From contig CALBMX010000034.1 of the NCBI GenBank assembly GCA_937896235.1, positions 62,001 to 126,000 of the forward strand: DNA of 64,000 bases, given 5' to 3'. Shown piece after piece: positions 51,618 through 60,676 of the stretch; position 1 is the stretch's first letter, and the number at the start of each line of letters is the position of its first letter. Origin of the DNA: an uncultured bacterium. Its GTDB lineage: Bacteria > Planctomycetota > UBA1135 > GCA-002686595. Made by a program: the position numbers and the translations under genes. The notes below the pieces were generated by a model that saw only the letters and a list, made by a program, of their open reading frames with translations, was not told the DNA's origin and did no database searches.

Positions 51618-54217
51618 TCTTGGCCTCCGTCTTCCTCTGAAGTCTCACTCTCTCCGGCTTCCTGGACTTCGCCAGACGCCACTCCTTCCGAGGTTTCGGT
51701 GCTCTTCTCGGGCGTTTCGCCCTCGGCGAGCTCCTCACCTTCGACGCCATCCTCTTCTACAATGTCGTCGGCGTTAACGATCTCGGCAGCGACAATAGCG
51801 TCATCAGCTTTAATGTTCACAAGGCGAACACCTTGCGTGTTGCGCCCCATCGGACGCAGGTCGATAGCGGGTGACCGAACGATCATTCCAGAGCGCGTGA
51901 TAAACATGATGTCATCACCGTCGTGGCAGCGTGCAATCGTGACCACGTCGCCGTTGCGCTCAGTCACCTTGATGTTGATCACACCCATGTTGCCGCGACC
52001 CTTGATTGGGTAGTCGGCGATCGGCGTACGCTTACCGTATCCGTTGGTACACGCCGTAACGATCGTGGCGTCCTCTGTAGCCGTAACAACCATTCCGACA
52101 ACAGAGTCTCCGCCCTTCAAGCGAATGCCGCGGACACCACCGGCGTTGCGGCCCATGTTGCGAACTGCCTGCTCGTCGAAGCGCGCCGCGCGGCCTTTGG
52201 CCGTAGCGATCACGATCGTATCGCCGGGACTCGAGAGAGCCACGCTGACGACCTTGTCATCGTCCGCCAACTTGATCGCGATGATGCCAGCGGTGCGGGG
52301 ACGTGAGTACGCTTCGAGTGACGTTTTCTTGATTGTCCCGAGTGCGGTCGAGAATACGACGGAGCGCTCTCCATCGAAATTGGCCACGCGCAAGACGTCC
52401 GTGATCGCCTCGTCTTTTTCAACCGGAAGCAAGTTCCGAATCGAGCGCCCTTTCGAAGTTCGGTTTGCCTCTGGAAGTTCGTACACCTTCTTCCAATAGA
52501 CCTGGCCGCTGTTGGAAAAGAACAAGACGTAGTCGTGTGTGCAGGCAACAAAGAGAGAACGCAAAACGTCACCCTCTTTGGCATCGGAACCCTTCACGCC
52601 GCGTCCACCTCGACTTTGACTTCGGTAGACGTCGAGTGGGACGCGCTTGACGTACCCCTCGCGAGAGAAAGTGACCACCATCATCTCTTCGGTGATCAAC
52701 TCTTCGATGTTGAAATTACCAACGACCTCTTCACGAGAGATCTCGGTGCGACGGGGATCGCCATACCTAGCCAAGATGTCCGTAAGGTCTTCACTAATGA
52801 TTCGGTCGACGCGCTCTTTGCGAGCGAGGATGTCCTCGTAGTCCGCAATCTCGACGAGCAACGCATTGAATTCAGCTTCGAGTTTTTCACGCTCAAGTCC
52901 GGTCAAGCGGCCGAGGCGCATATCGACGATCGCCTGACTCTGAATCTTGCTCAGGCCGAACGCGTTCATCAAGTTGATCTTCGCTTCGTCCGTATCCTGG
53001 GCCGCGCGGATGATGCGGATGACCTCGTCAATTTGACCAACGGCGATGCGCAAGCCTTCGACGATGTGTTTGCGCTCTTCCGCCTTGCGTAGCAAGAACA
53101 TGGTCCTGCGACGGATCACATCGGTGCGGTGTACGAGGTACGAATCGAGCAGGTTGCGCAGGTTCAAAGTGCGCGGCTGCCCGGTGTCGATTGCCAAGTT
53201 GATGATGCTGCACGTCGACTGTAGCGGCGTGTACTGGAAAAGCTGGTTGACGATTACCTGGGGGTCTTCGCCCATCTTCAGGATCACCACCAAGCGGATT
53301 CCGTCGCGGTCGGACTCGTCGCGCACGTCAGAGATACCTGTGACGCGACCGTCTTTTACAACGTCGACGATCTTCTCGATGATCAGGATCTTGCGAACCT
53401 GGTACGGGATTTCCGTGAAGACCAGCTGCTCGCGCTTCTTGATCTCCTCGACGTGGTACTTCGCCCGAACGATAACCCGACCGCGGCCGGTCGCGTAAGC
53501 CTGGAGGATTCCAGAGCGCCCCATGATGATGCCGCCCGTAGGGAAGTCCGGGCCGGTGATGATCTCACACAGCTCCCGCATCGTGACGGAGGGATCATTC
53601 AGAACGGCACGGAGGCCGGCGATGACCTCCGTAACGTTATGGGGCGGCAGACTGGTCGCCATGCCGACTGCGATGCCGTCCGAGCCGTTGCAGAGCAAGT
53701 TCGGGAAGCGACCCGGCAGAACGACGGGCTCCAGCAAGCGGTCGTCGTAGTTGGGCTGGTAGTCGACAGTTTGCTTGTCGAGGTCCGCCATCATCTCGAC
53801 TGCCGGGCCGTCCATTTTGGCCTCGGTATAACGCATGGCAGCCGGGGGGTCGCCATCGATAGAGCCGAAGTTACCTTGGCCGTCCACCAGGGGATAGCGC
53901 AGGGAGAACTTCTGCGCCATGCGAACGAGCGTCGGATAGATGACGGATTCGCCGTGCGGGTGGTACTCGCCCGAGGTGTGGCCAGCAATATTGGCACACT
54001 TGCGATACTTCGCGCTGGGCCGAAGCTTGAGGTCATTCATCGCAACAAGGATCCTGCGCTGAGACGGCTTCAGGCCGTCTCGAACGTCGGGCAGAGCCCT
54101 TGAGTGGATCACGCTGAGCGCGTAGTTGAGGTACGACTCGCTCATCTCAGTCACAATCGACCTATCGTCGATGCGGCCGTGGTTGAACTCTTCTATCGTG
54201 TCGCCGGATTCAGTCAT
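51614..54217 (-). CDS. gyrA: DNA gyrase subunit A
   Basis: DNA-cleaving subunit of gyrase, 867 residues. The catalytic Tyr130 lies in [10 protein letters not shown]. The quinolone-determining region reads [20 protein letters not shown]: Ser91 matches E. coli Ser83, but Pro95 stands where E. coli has Asp87. The GyrA box is QSRGGRG, supporting gyrase rather than topoisomerase IV. The C-terminal tail (last 45 residues) is strongly acidic. It is the first gene of a gyrA-yqeY-murJ unit; gyrB is not in the window. Confidence 0.94.
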   Translation of the reverse strand: MTESGDTIEEFNHGRIDDRSIVTEMSESYLNYALSVIHSRALPDVRDGLKPSQRRILVAMNDLKLRPSAKYRKCANIAGHTSGEYHPHGESVIYPTLVRMAQKFSLRYPLVDGQGNFGSIDGDPPAAMRYTEAKMDGPAVEMMADLDKQTVDYQPNYDDRLLEPVVLPGRFPNLLCNGSDGIAVGMATSLPPHNVTEVIAGLRAVLNDPSVTMRELCEIITGPDFPTGGIIMGRSGILQAYATGRGRVIVRAKYHVEEIKKREQLVFTEIPYQVRKILIIEKIVDVVKDGRVTGISDVRDESDRDGIRLVVILKMGEDPQVIVNQLFQYTPLQSTCSIINLAIDTGQPRTLNLRNLLDSYLVHRTDVIRRRTMFLLRKAEERKHIVEGLRIAVGQIDEVIRIIRAAQDTDEAKINLMNAFGLSKIQSQAIVDMRLGRLTGLEREKLEAEFNALLVEIADYEDILARKERVDRIISEDLTDILARYGDPRRTEISREEVVGNFNIEELITEEMMVVTFSREGYVKRVPLDVYRSQSRGGRGVKGSDAKEGDVLRSLFVACTHDYVLFFSNSGQVYWKKVYELPEANRTSKGRSIRNLLPVEKDEAITDVLRVANFDGERSVVFSTALGTIKKTSLEAYSRPRTAGIIAIKLADDDKVVSVALSSPGDTIVIATAKGRAARFDEQAVRNMGRNAGGVRGIRLKGGDSVVGMVVTATEDATIVTACTNGYGKRTPIADYPIKGRGNMGVINIKVTERNGDVVTIARCHDGDDIMFITRSGMIVRSPAIDLRPMGRNTQGVRLVNIKADDAIVAAEIVNADDIVEEDGVEGEELAEGETPEKSTETSEGVASGEVQEAGESETSEEDGGQE

Positions 54218-54511
54218 CGGAAAGCGCGGGATGCAGTCGGGACCCGTTCCGTGCTTGGAAAAACCAAAAACAGAGGGTCGCGAGGGGGTGAGGGAGTCCC
54301 AAAACGGGGCTTCCCAGAGCCGCGCATTATCGCCGATGGGAGGGTCTAATTCACCCTGCTTCTATTAATTAAGAGGGAGAGTTCTCAACCCTTGCCCTTG
54401 CATGGCTCCCAAGCCGGTCCCAAAAGGAACCCTCGCCAAGCGGTCGACCATATTGTTTACTGCGATCTGCCCCTTCCCGCGACCCACCTCCCCCCATGGG
54501 GGATGCAGCCC

Positions 54512-55243
54512 ATGAGCCTCAAACTACCCTTCATTCTCACTTTCCTAGCCGCCCTAGCCCTTCCGCTCGCCGCAACGACCTTCCAGGACGAGCCGGTCAA
54601 GACGGTGGAAGAGCCCGAAACCGAGGTGGCGTTCCCCGTCACGCTGACCGTCTTGCCCAAGACGGAGAAGCGCGAAGCGGTTAGCCATCAACTTTCGGGA
54701 GTTGGTGTTCGCGAGAAGACGATCTTCAAAGTCGACGTGTACGCCCTGGGATTCTATATGGACGAGGAGGCGGCCCTCCCTGCTCTCAAGAAGGCCGCAG
54801 AAGACCTAAGCGCCTCCAAGCTCGAAAAGAGTGCCGCATTCCGCAAGGCTCTCCTGGGGGACGATTTTGGCAAGACGATGCGCCTGGTGATGGTGCGCGA
54901 TGTGGATGCTGAGGACATGTCCGAGGCGTTCGACGACGCGCTTTGGCCCCGGATGAAGGCCCATTCCGACAAAGAGCAGGACCGTATTGCCGCGAAAGCC
55001 GCTCTAGCGGAGTTTAGAGGCTTCTTCGAGAAGGAAGCGAAAGACAAGCAGGTACTCGACTTCACCTGGATGCCCGGCGGCCTCATGTACGCCGTGGTCG
55101 ATGGAAAGCGCTTCCCCGTCGTCAAGAGCGAGTCGCTTTGCCGTGCGCTCTTTGACGTCTTCGTAGGGGACGACCCCATCTCGGGGGGCGCCAAGAAGGA
55201 CATTTTCAAGAACCTTCACAGCAAGTTGCACCCCAAGAAGTAG
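54512..55243 (+). CDS. Secreted chalcone-isomerase-like protein
   Basis: About 243 residues from ATG 54512, chosen because GGGGGA precedes it at a good distance and it opens a clean signal peptide (MSLKLPFILTFLAALALPLAA). The mature protein has the bacterial chalcone-isomerase-like pattern: LSGVGVREKTIFKVDVYALGFYMDE, then KTMRLVMVRDVDAEDMSEAFDDALWPRM, and LDFTWMPGGLMYAVVDGKRFPVV with a final helical part. These proteins bind lipid-like ligands; true isomerase activity is not expected. A strong terminator follows. Confidence 0.75.
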   Translation: MSLKLPFILTFLAALALPLAATTFQDEPVKTVEEPETEVAFPVTLTVLPKTEKREAVSHQLSGVGVREKTIFKVDVYALGFYMDEEAALPALKKAAEDLSASKLEKSAAFRKALLGDDFGKTMRLVMVRDVDAEDMSEAFDDALWPRMKAHSDKEQDRIAAKAALAEFRGFFEKEAKDKQVLDFTWMPGGLMYAVVDGKRFPVVKSESLCRALFDVFVGDDPISGGAKKDIFKNLHSKLHPKK

Positions 55244-55281
55244 CCATAACGAGAGGCCTTGGGCCCTCTGAAGCGTCTGTC

Positions 55282-55315
55282 GGGCCCCGATTCATGGGAA
55301 TCGGGGCCCTTTCTT
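55282..55315 (+). terminator. Intrinsic terminator after chalcone-isomerase-like gene
   Basis: GGGCCCCGATTC and GAATCGGGGCCC form a perfect 12-base-pair stem around ATGG and are followed by TTTCTT. It begins 38 bases after the stop codon. It also argues against the upstream 55259 start of the next gene. Confidence 0.9.
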
Positions 55316-55432
55316 ATGCCCACTGGCAGGGAATCGAGCTTCCTTTCAAGACTTACCCCCCATCGTGTCGATCCTTCCTATGGCTCCCCAGCCCTAGGAC
55401 TACCCCACATTGATCACTGCGTTGGAACCTCG

Positions 55433-57052
55433 ATGCGTCACGTCTACTACCCCCTTAGTTTCTCCTTGCTTGCCCTCACCGGGCTCGTGTCCTGGACATG
55501 GCCCCCATTCGCCTGGGCGTACGCCCTGCTGCTCCCGCTGTTCGTCCTGGGGGTGCGCGACATGCGCCAGACTAGCCACTCTGTGCTGAGAAACTTCCCT
55601 GTCGTAGGGCACGTGCGCTACCTCCTGGAGATGATCCGGCCGGAGATCAACCAGTACTTTGTCGAGTCCAATCAAGACGGCCGCCCCTTCAGCCGAGAAG
55701 ACCGCTCCATTGTCTATCAGCGCGCCAAGAAGCAGCTCGCCACACTTCCCTTTGGCACGCAGAGGGACGTGCGCGAGGTCGGCTACGAGTGGATGAACCA
55801 CTCGATGTACCCACGGGTTGCTCCCGCCCAAGCCTCTCGCGTCTTGTTTGGTGCGAAGACCTGTAAGAAACCCTACTCGGCTGCCCTGCTCAACATCTCA
55901 GGGATGAGCTATGGAGCGCTCTCCAAGAACGCGATCGAAGCCCTAAACGGAGGCGCCAAGGACGGTGACTTTTTTCACAACACCGGCGAAGGTGGAATCA
56001 GTCCTCACCACTGGAAAGCTGGCGGTGACCTCGTTTGGCAAATTGGCACCGCCTACTTTGCATGCCGTGATGAGCACGGACGCTTTTCGCCCGAGCTGTT
56101 TCGGAAACAGGCACGGCAAGATGCCGTCAAGATGATCGAGATCAAGCTCTCGCAAGGAGCCAAGCCCGGGCATGGCGGCATTTTGCCGAAAGAAAAAATC
56201 ACGGACGAGATTGCGGAAATTCGTGGGGTATCAAAAGACAAGGATGTGATCTCGCCCCCGTTCCACTCCGCGTTCCACGGGCCCGAACAGCTGCTCCGAT
56301 TCATTCAAGACTTACGCGATCTCTCCGGTGGAAAACCAGTCGGTATTAAGCTCTGCGTCGGTGCCCACAGCGAGATCGAAGAGATCTGCCAGGCGATGGT
56401 CGACCTCGGGATCACGGCAGACTTTATCACTGTGGACGGTGGAGAGGGCGGGACGGGTTCAGCCCCCCTCGAATTCTCCAACTCAGTAGGCTCTCCACTT
56501 GCAGACGCCCTTCCTGTCGTCGACGATCTACTTGTTCGCTACGGCCTACGTGACGACGTAAAAATCATCGCATCGGGACGGATTCTCACGGCCTTCCACA
56601 TGGCACAACGACTTGCCATGGGGGCCGATGTTTGCAACTCCGCACGCGGCATGATGATGGCACTCGGGTGTATCCAAGCTTTGCGCTGCAACTCGAATGC
56701 ATGCCCGGTTGGTGTCGCAACACAGGACCCGCACCTCGTTGCTGGGCTGGTGGTAGAGACGAAACGCGAGCGGGTCAAAAACTATCAACACGGCACGGTC
56801 CACACTCTCATGGAGCTGTGCTCGGCGGCCGGACTTGGAAATCCGAATGAGCTAACTCGGTTCCACATCAATCGTCGGATCTCCGCAACGGCGACTGCAA
56901 CATACGCAGAGATCTACGGTCCGGGTCAAATGCCTGACTTGATCTTCAACATGAACGAATTTGACCCCGAAGAGATCGATGCCCGCCTTAATATGAATGA
57001 ACTCGAAGCGGAAGAAGATCGGGCAAACTCAGAACGAAAAGCCGCGGGCTAG
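55433..57052 (+). CDS. FMN-binding glutamate-synthase-family protein
   Basis: A 539-residue protein with two N-terminal hydrophobic spans (about 4-40) and a glutamate synthase-type central/FMN barrel domain. Motifs: LLNISGMSYGALSKNAIEALNGGAKDGDFFHNTGEGGISPHH, GAKPGHGGILPKEKI, FITVDGGEGGTGSAPLEFSNSVGSPL, then IIASGRI and the iron-sulfur-type CIQALRCNSNACPVGVATQ. There is no glutaminase domain, so it is one of the uncharacterised membrane-anchored GltB-like oxidoreductases. The start is set at ATG 55433; the longer frame contains the preceding terminator. Its TAG and that of the convergent protease share the palindrome CTAG. Confidence 0.8.
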   Translation: MRHVYYPLSFSLLALTGLVSWTWPPFAWAYALLLPLFVLGVRDMRQTSHSVLRNFPVVGHVRYLLEMIRPEINQYFVESNQDGRPFSREDRSIVYQRAKKQLATLPFGTQRDVREVGYEWMNHSMYPRVAPAQASRVLFGAKTCKKPYSAALLNISGMSYGALSKNAIEALNGGAKDGDFFHNTGEGGISPHHWKAGGDLVWQIGTAYFACRDEHGRFSPELFRKQARQDAVKMIEIKLSQGAKPGHGGILPKEKITDEIAEIRGVSKDKDVISPPFHSAFHGPEQLLRFIQDLRDLSGGKPVGIKLCVGAHSEIEEICQAMVDLGITADFITVDGGEGGTGSAPLEFSNSVGSPLADALPVVDDLLVRYGLRDDVKIIASGRILTAFHMAQRLAMGADVCNSARGMMMALGCIQALRCNSNACPVGVATQDPHLVAGLVVETKRERVKNYQHGTVHTLMELCSAAGLGNPNELTRFHINRRISATATATYAEIYGPGQMPDLIFNMNEFDPEEIDARLNMNELEAEEDRANSERKAAG

Positions 57053-58758
57053 TCCGTCCGAAGGATCACGGTGACAGCCTTGGCAACACGCTGCCAAGGC
57101 TGCGTCAATTCCGGGAGCCAAGAAAAATCTCCGGCTAGCAGCTTATCCCTATCGGGTTGAGAGGCGATTGCGAGGTTCGCTCTTAAGTGCCGTTCTCCGG
57201 GTGCACTTCCGAAACTACGCATAATGGCGAGATCGAGGATCGGGACGACCCTGCCTATGGATTCACGAGTGGGGTCGCTCTCGAGAAGGGCTTCCGCCTC
57301 TGCCGCCAGGTCGTCTCCGGTGAGCGCCACGCGATCGCCAGCAAGAAAAACACCTACATCGATTAGGCGGTCGAAGTGAGCTCTGCCGAAGAGCTCCTCG
57401 GTGTTGGTCTCTTGCTTCTTAGTCCTAAGAAGTTCTGCGGCGCGTGAGTACTCACCGAGCTGCGTAGCGACAAGAATCTCGCTCGTTTCCGCTGTCGAGA
57501 GACTGGCTCCAACGAGTAAGGCTACGCCCAACACAAAGCAGACCAATCCGCCGCGGCGCAGTTTCCTGACGTCTGCTTTTAGCCGAAGCCCAACGGTAGG
57601 GTCTGCTTGAAGAGCGCGCAAAAAGAGGACTCTTCGAGAAGTCGAGAAGTGTCGGAAGCCACTCTTGTGTTGTCGACCTGTGAAGGCGGTCAGGTTGATC
57701 AAGGCCCTTGCTAAGCCGTCTGCTTTTGTCTCGGCAGCATATAGGTCCGCCTCGAGTTCAAACCTTCTCGACAAGAACCCGATCCAAAGAAGAAGGGCTA
57801 CAAAAAGCGTCAAACTGATCGTCCATGCCGCCGAACCTTCACCCGAAAGTCCAAGCGCCTCTAAGCCCAAAAAGCCCGCCGAAAATCCCAGGATCCAGAG
57901 CACGAACGCGTACACGTGGCCACCCCGAATATGACCGAGCTCGTGTGCGAGTACGGCCTCAAATTCATCCGGGCCAATGCTGTCGAGAAAGCGATCCGAA
58001 AAGACGATACCCCAACTTCGGGGGGGCTGAACGAGGACCATCGCGTTATTGATTTCGTAGTCCGTTCGCCACTCGTAAAATCGGACGCGCGCTACACCAA
58101 CGGCTGCTGCGATGCTTTCCGCGCGCCGAGCAAGGTGGCGCTCCAGGGGGATCAAGTCGAGACTGAGGAGGAGGATACGAGACGCGAAAAATCCGGCCGC
58201 AACAAGAGAGAGAAGGAGCTGAGCAAACTGCCAAAGCGGCGAGACGAGGTATTCCGCGCGGGCAGCCTCCGGAATAAGGAGGGTGTCACTGAGGCATAAG
58301 AATGCGAAGAAGATTAGCCACAGTGCCAAGGGAGTTCGTACACGCCAGCTCGGGGACAATAGGTTCCCGAACGGCTTCCACCGAGCTTCTGCCGGCGGCG
58401 TGCAGGTCCCCATATGTGCGATGAAAAGTGGGGCAAAGAGTGGCGCCGTCATCACCCCCATATTACCGTCGTGAATCGGCTTGAAGTCGGTGAGTGAAAA
58501 CACCCAGGTCGCCCACCTGGTCCCCCAAAGAAAGGTTGCAAAAACGACCCACGGAACAGCGAAAGAAAACAGAGAGAGCCAGCGCTTTTGGGGGTGTGCC
58601 TCGACTAATTTCCCAACGGTACTAGCCAGCCACAGGAGCGGCAGCGCCCACAGGGGAGACACGTCAAGGGTTGTTAGGGTCGGGCCATCTTCCAGGATCA
58701 GGGTCGCTGCCAGAAGAGCGCCGGCCAAGACAATAAGGTGGTAGGGAAGGCTGAGCAT
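57049..58758 (-). CDS. Membrane-bound M48-family zinc metalloprotease
   Basis: A 569-residue integral membrane protein with several N-terminal spans before the protease domain. The zinc motif is HELGH at 272-276 (FEAVLAHELGHIRGGHVYAFV), with the third ligand region FELEADLYAAETKADG further down. This is the HtpX/Ste24 type of protease that acts on misfolded membrane proteins. The long multi-span N-terminal region and the C-terminal cytosolic tail are larger than in HtpX. It is 15 bases downstream of the small gene at 58774 and probably in one operon with it. Confidence 0.82.
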   Translation of the reverse strand: MLSLPYHLIVLAGALLAATLILEDGPTLTTLDVSPLWALPLLWLASTVGKLVEAHPQKRWLSLFSFAVPWVVFATFLWGTRWATWVFSLTDFKPIHDGNMGVMTAPLFAPLFIAHMGTCTPPAEARWKPFGNLLSPSWRVRTPLALWLIFFAFLCLSDTLLIPEAARAEYLVSPLWQFAQLLLSLVAAGFFASRILLLSLDLIPLERHLARRAESIAAAVGVARVRFYEWRTDYEINNAMVLVQPPRSWGIVFSDRFLDSIGPDEFEAVLAHELGHIRGGHVYAFVLWILGFSAGFLGLEALGLSGEGSAAWTISLTLFVALLLWIGFLSRRFELEADLYAAETKADGLARALINLTAFTGRQHKSGFRHFSTSRRVLFLRALQADPTVGLRLKADVRKLRRGGLVCFVLGVALLVGASLSTAETSEILVATQLGEYSRAAELLRTKKQETNTEELFGRAHFDRLIDVGVFLAGDRVALTGDDLAAEAEALLESDPTRESIGRVVPILDLAIMRSFGSAPGERHLRANLAIASQPDRDKLLAGDFSWLPELTQPWQRVAKAVTVILRTD

Positions 58759-58773
58759 GGAGCGAGCTCGCGG

Positions 58774-59061
58774 CTAGGAGAGCAGGTCCCCCAGGCGCTT
58801 CTCCATTTCTGCCCGCATCAAACCAGCGGGAGCAAAAGTCGGTTTTTTGATAACTTCAACGTCAATCTCGGTTTCCGTAATCGCGAAGCGCACCCGGACA
58901 CTTCCCATGGGTGTGCCGTGCTCGACTTCGCCCGCATGGGGGTCACTCGGCCGAGTCTTGTCGGGCTCGACAGAGACGCCACGCCCGTCCGCTTGCTCTC
59001 GGAGTCTTTTGAGTGCCTCGGCCGCTCCGAGTCTGTGGGTTACTTTAAATTCAATCGCCAT
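58774..59061 (-). CDS. PHA-granule-type small protein
   Basis: A 95-residue cytosolic protein. It resembles the family called polyhydroxyalkanoic acid system protein: IEFKVTHRLGAAEALKRLREQADGRGV, then a short beta part (GSVRVRFAITETEIDVEV) and FAPAGLMRAEMEKRLGDLL. The molecular role of that family is not clear. No phaC or phasin gene is in the window, so a role in polymer storage is not supported here. Co-directional with the M48 protease gene. Confidence 0.5.
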   Translation of the reverse strand: MAIEFKVTHRLGAAEALKRLREQADGRGVSVEPDKTRPSDPHAGEVEHGTPMGSVRVRFAITETEIDVEVIKKPTFAPAGLMRAEMEKRLGDLLS

Positions 59062-59241
59062 AGGAGGGCGATTCTCCCACAGGCAGATCGGGCCCCACCG
59101 GCATTTTCATATTATTGGTGCAATTCTGGGGTGCGATCCGCTCCCTCACCACATTTGTCCTGCGCCGAATGGGCGGGGTACAAGATAGAATCCTCCCTGC
59201 CATTTTCGGCCCCCTTCTCAACCTCGACCCCCATATAGAAC

Positions 59242-60597
59242 GTGAGCGGCATCTACGACTCCATTCTTGACGCAATCGGCAACACGCCCCTCGTGCGCCT
59301 CAACCGCATCGGCAGCCATACGGGCTGCGAAATCCTCGCCAAATGCGAGTACTTCAACGCTGGAGGCTCCGTAAAAGACCGGATCGGCCGCCGGATGCTG
59401 CTCGAAGCTGAGAAGTCGGGGCGCATCAAGCCCGGCGACACACTGATTGAGCCAACTAGCGGCAATACGGGGATCGGCCTCGCGCTAACGGCCGCCGTTC
59501 GCGGGTACCGCATGATCATTACCATGCCCGAGAAGATGAGCCACGAAAAGGCTGTCGTACTTAGGGCGCTTGGCGCGGAGATCATTCGGACGCCCACCGA
59601 GGCCGCCTTTGATGACCCTGAAAGTCACATTAGTGTTGCCGAAGATTTGCAGCGCTCGATGCCGAACTCACACATCCTAGACCAGTACTCAAACAAGGAC
59701 AATCCGGATGCTCACTACTATGGAACTGCGGTCGAGCTGATCGAGCAGACCGGCGGTAAAATTGACTACCTCGTAGCGGGCGCCGGAACGGGCGGAACGA
59801 TCTCGGGAACGGCCAAGCGCCTCAAGGAAGAGATTCCTGGCATTAAGATTATCGGCGTCGACCCAGTAGGTTCGATTCTTGCGGGACCGGGCGAGGTCGG
59901 CTCCTACAAAGTTGAGGGAATCGGGTACGACTTTGTTCCCGAGGTCATGTGGCAGGACATGGTCGACGAGTGGGTCAAGAGTGAAGACCGCGAGTCCTTC
60001 TTGATGGCACGTCGATTGATTCGCCAAGAGGGTCTTCTGTGTGGTGGCAGCTCGGGCGGTGCCGTTTGGGCCGCGCGGCAGATCGCTGAAAAATACGGTC
60101 CCGACAAGCGGATTGTTGTGATCCTTCCCGACTCCGTTCGCAACTACTTGACCAAGTTTGTCGACGATACGTGGATGCGTGAAAATGGCTTTTCCGAGCG
60201 CGGCTGGGAAGCACAATCCGTTGGTGACCTCCTTCGCACGATGGGCCATCACGGAGTCATGCGAACGGCCACGAGTAACGACACGGTTGCCGATTCGGTC
60301 TTGTGCATGAAGGAGCACGGTATCAGCCAGCTCCCCGTGCTTGACGGTGAGCGCCTGATCGGGATAATTACCGAATCGGATCTGCTTGGGCGGATTGTCG
60401 AAGGGCGCGCAGTCCTTTCGAGCTCGGTAGCGGAAGTTATGTTTCGCAACGTCGTTACCGTGAATCAAGATGATGACGCCGGTAGCCTGACCTCACTGCT
60501 CTCGAAAAGCCTCGTAGGCCTTGTTGTTGATAACGAGAAACGCCTCAAGGGAATCATCACCAAAATGGACTTGGTGGATTACCTCGGCACGCGCTAA
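59242..60597 (+). CDS. cbs: Cystathionine beta-synthase
   Basis: PLP enzyme condensing homocysteine and serine, 451 residues from GTG 59242. PLP Lys45 lies in NAGGSVKDRIG, and the cofactor phosphate loop reads GAGTGGTISGTAK. The C-terminal 130 residues are two CBS domains (MRTATSNDTVADSVLCMKEHGISQLPVLDGERLIGIITESDLL and a second copy), which regulate the enzyme. The heme-binding N-terminus of the animal protein is absent. A cystathionine gamma-lyase partner gene is not in the window. A stable hairpin follows. Confidence 0.9.
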   Translation: MSGIYDSILDAIGNTPLVRLNRIGSHTGCEILAKCEYFNAGGSVKDRIGRRMLLEAEKSGRIKPGDTLIEPTSGNTGIGLALTAAVRGYRMIITMPEKMSHEKAVVLRALGAEIIRTPTEAAFDDPESHISVAEDLQRSMPNSHILDQYSNKDNPDAHYYGTAVELIEQTGGKIDYLVAGAGTGGTISGTAKRLKEEIPGIKIIGVDPVGSILAGPGEVGSYKVEGIGYDFVPEVMWQDMVDEWVKSEDRESFLMARRLIRQEGLLCGGSSGGAVWAARQIAEKYGPDKRIVVILPDSVRNYLTKFVDDTWMRENGFSERGWEAQSVGDLLRTMGHHGVMRTATSNDTVADSVLCMKEHGISQLPVLDGERLIGIITESDLLGRIVEGRAVLSSSVAEVMFRNVVTVNQDDDAGSLTSLLSKSLVGLVVDNEKRLKGIITKMDLVDYLGTR

Positions 60598-60612
60598 GCG
60601 AAGGTGCAAATG

Positions 60613-60660
60613 GCAGCGCCCGCCTTGGTCTCTTCAGCTAGAGGTCAAGGCGGGCGCTGC
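60613..60660. terminator. Hairpin between convergent genes
   Basis: A perfect 15-base-pair inverted repeat (GCAGCGCCCGCCTTG and its complement, 60613-60627 and 60646-60660) with an 18-base loop follows the cbs stop. The loop itself can pair CTCT with AGAG. It stands 16 bases from the end of the convergent glycosyltransferase gene and probably serves both. Confidence 0.75.
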
Positions 60661-60676
60661 TATTTAAAGGCCGTCT

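Noticed and set aside
51483-54103. Long plus-strand frames opposite gyrA and yqeY
   Set aside because: They are shadows of strongly conserved genes on the minus strand.
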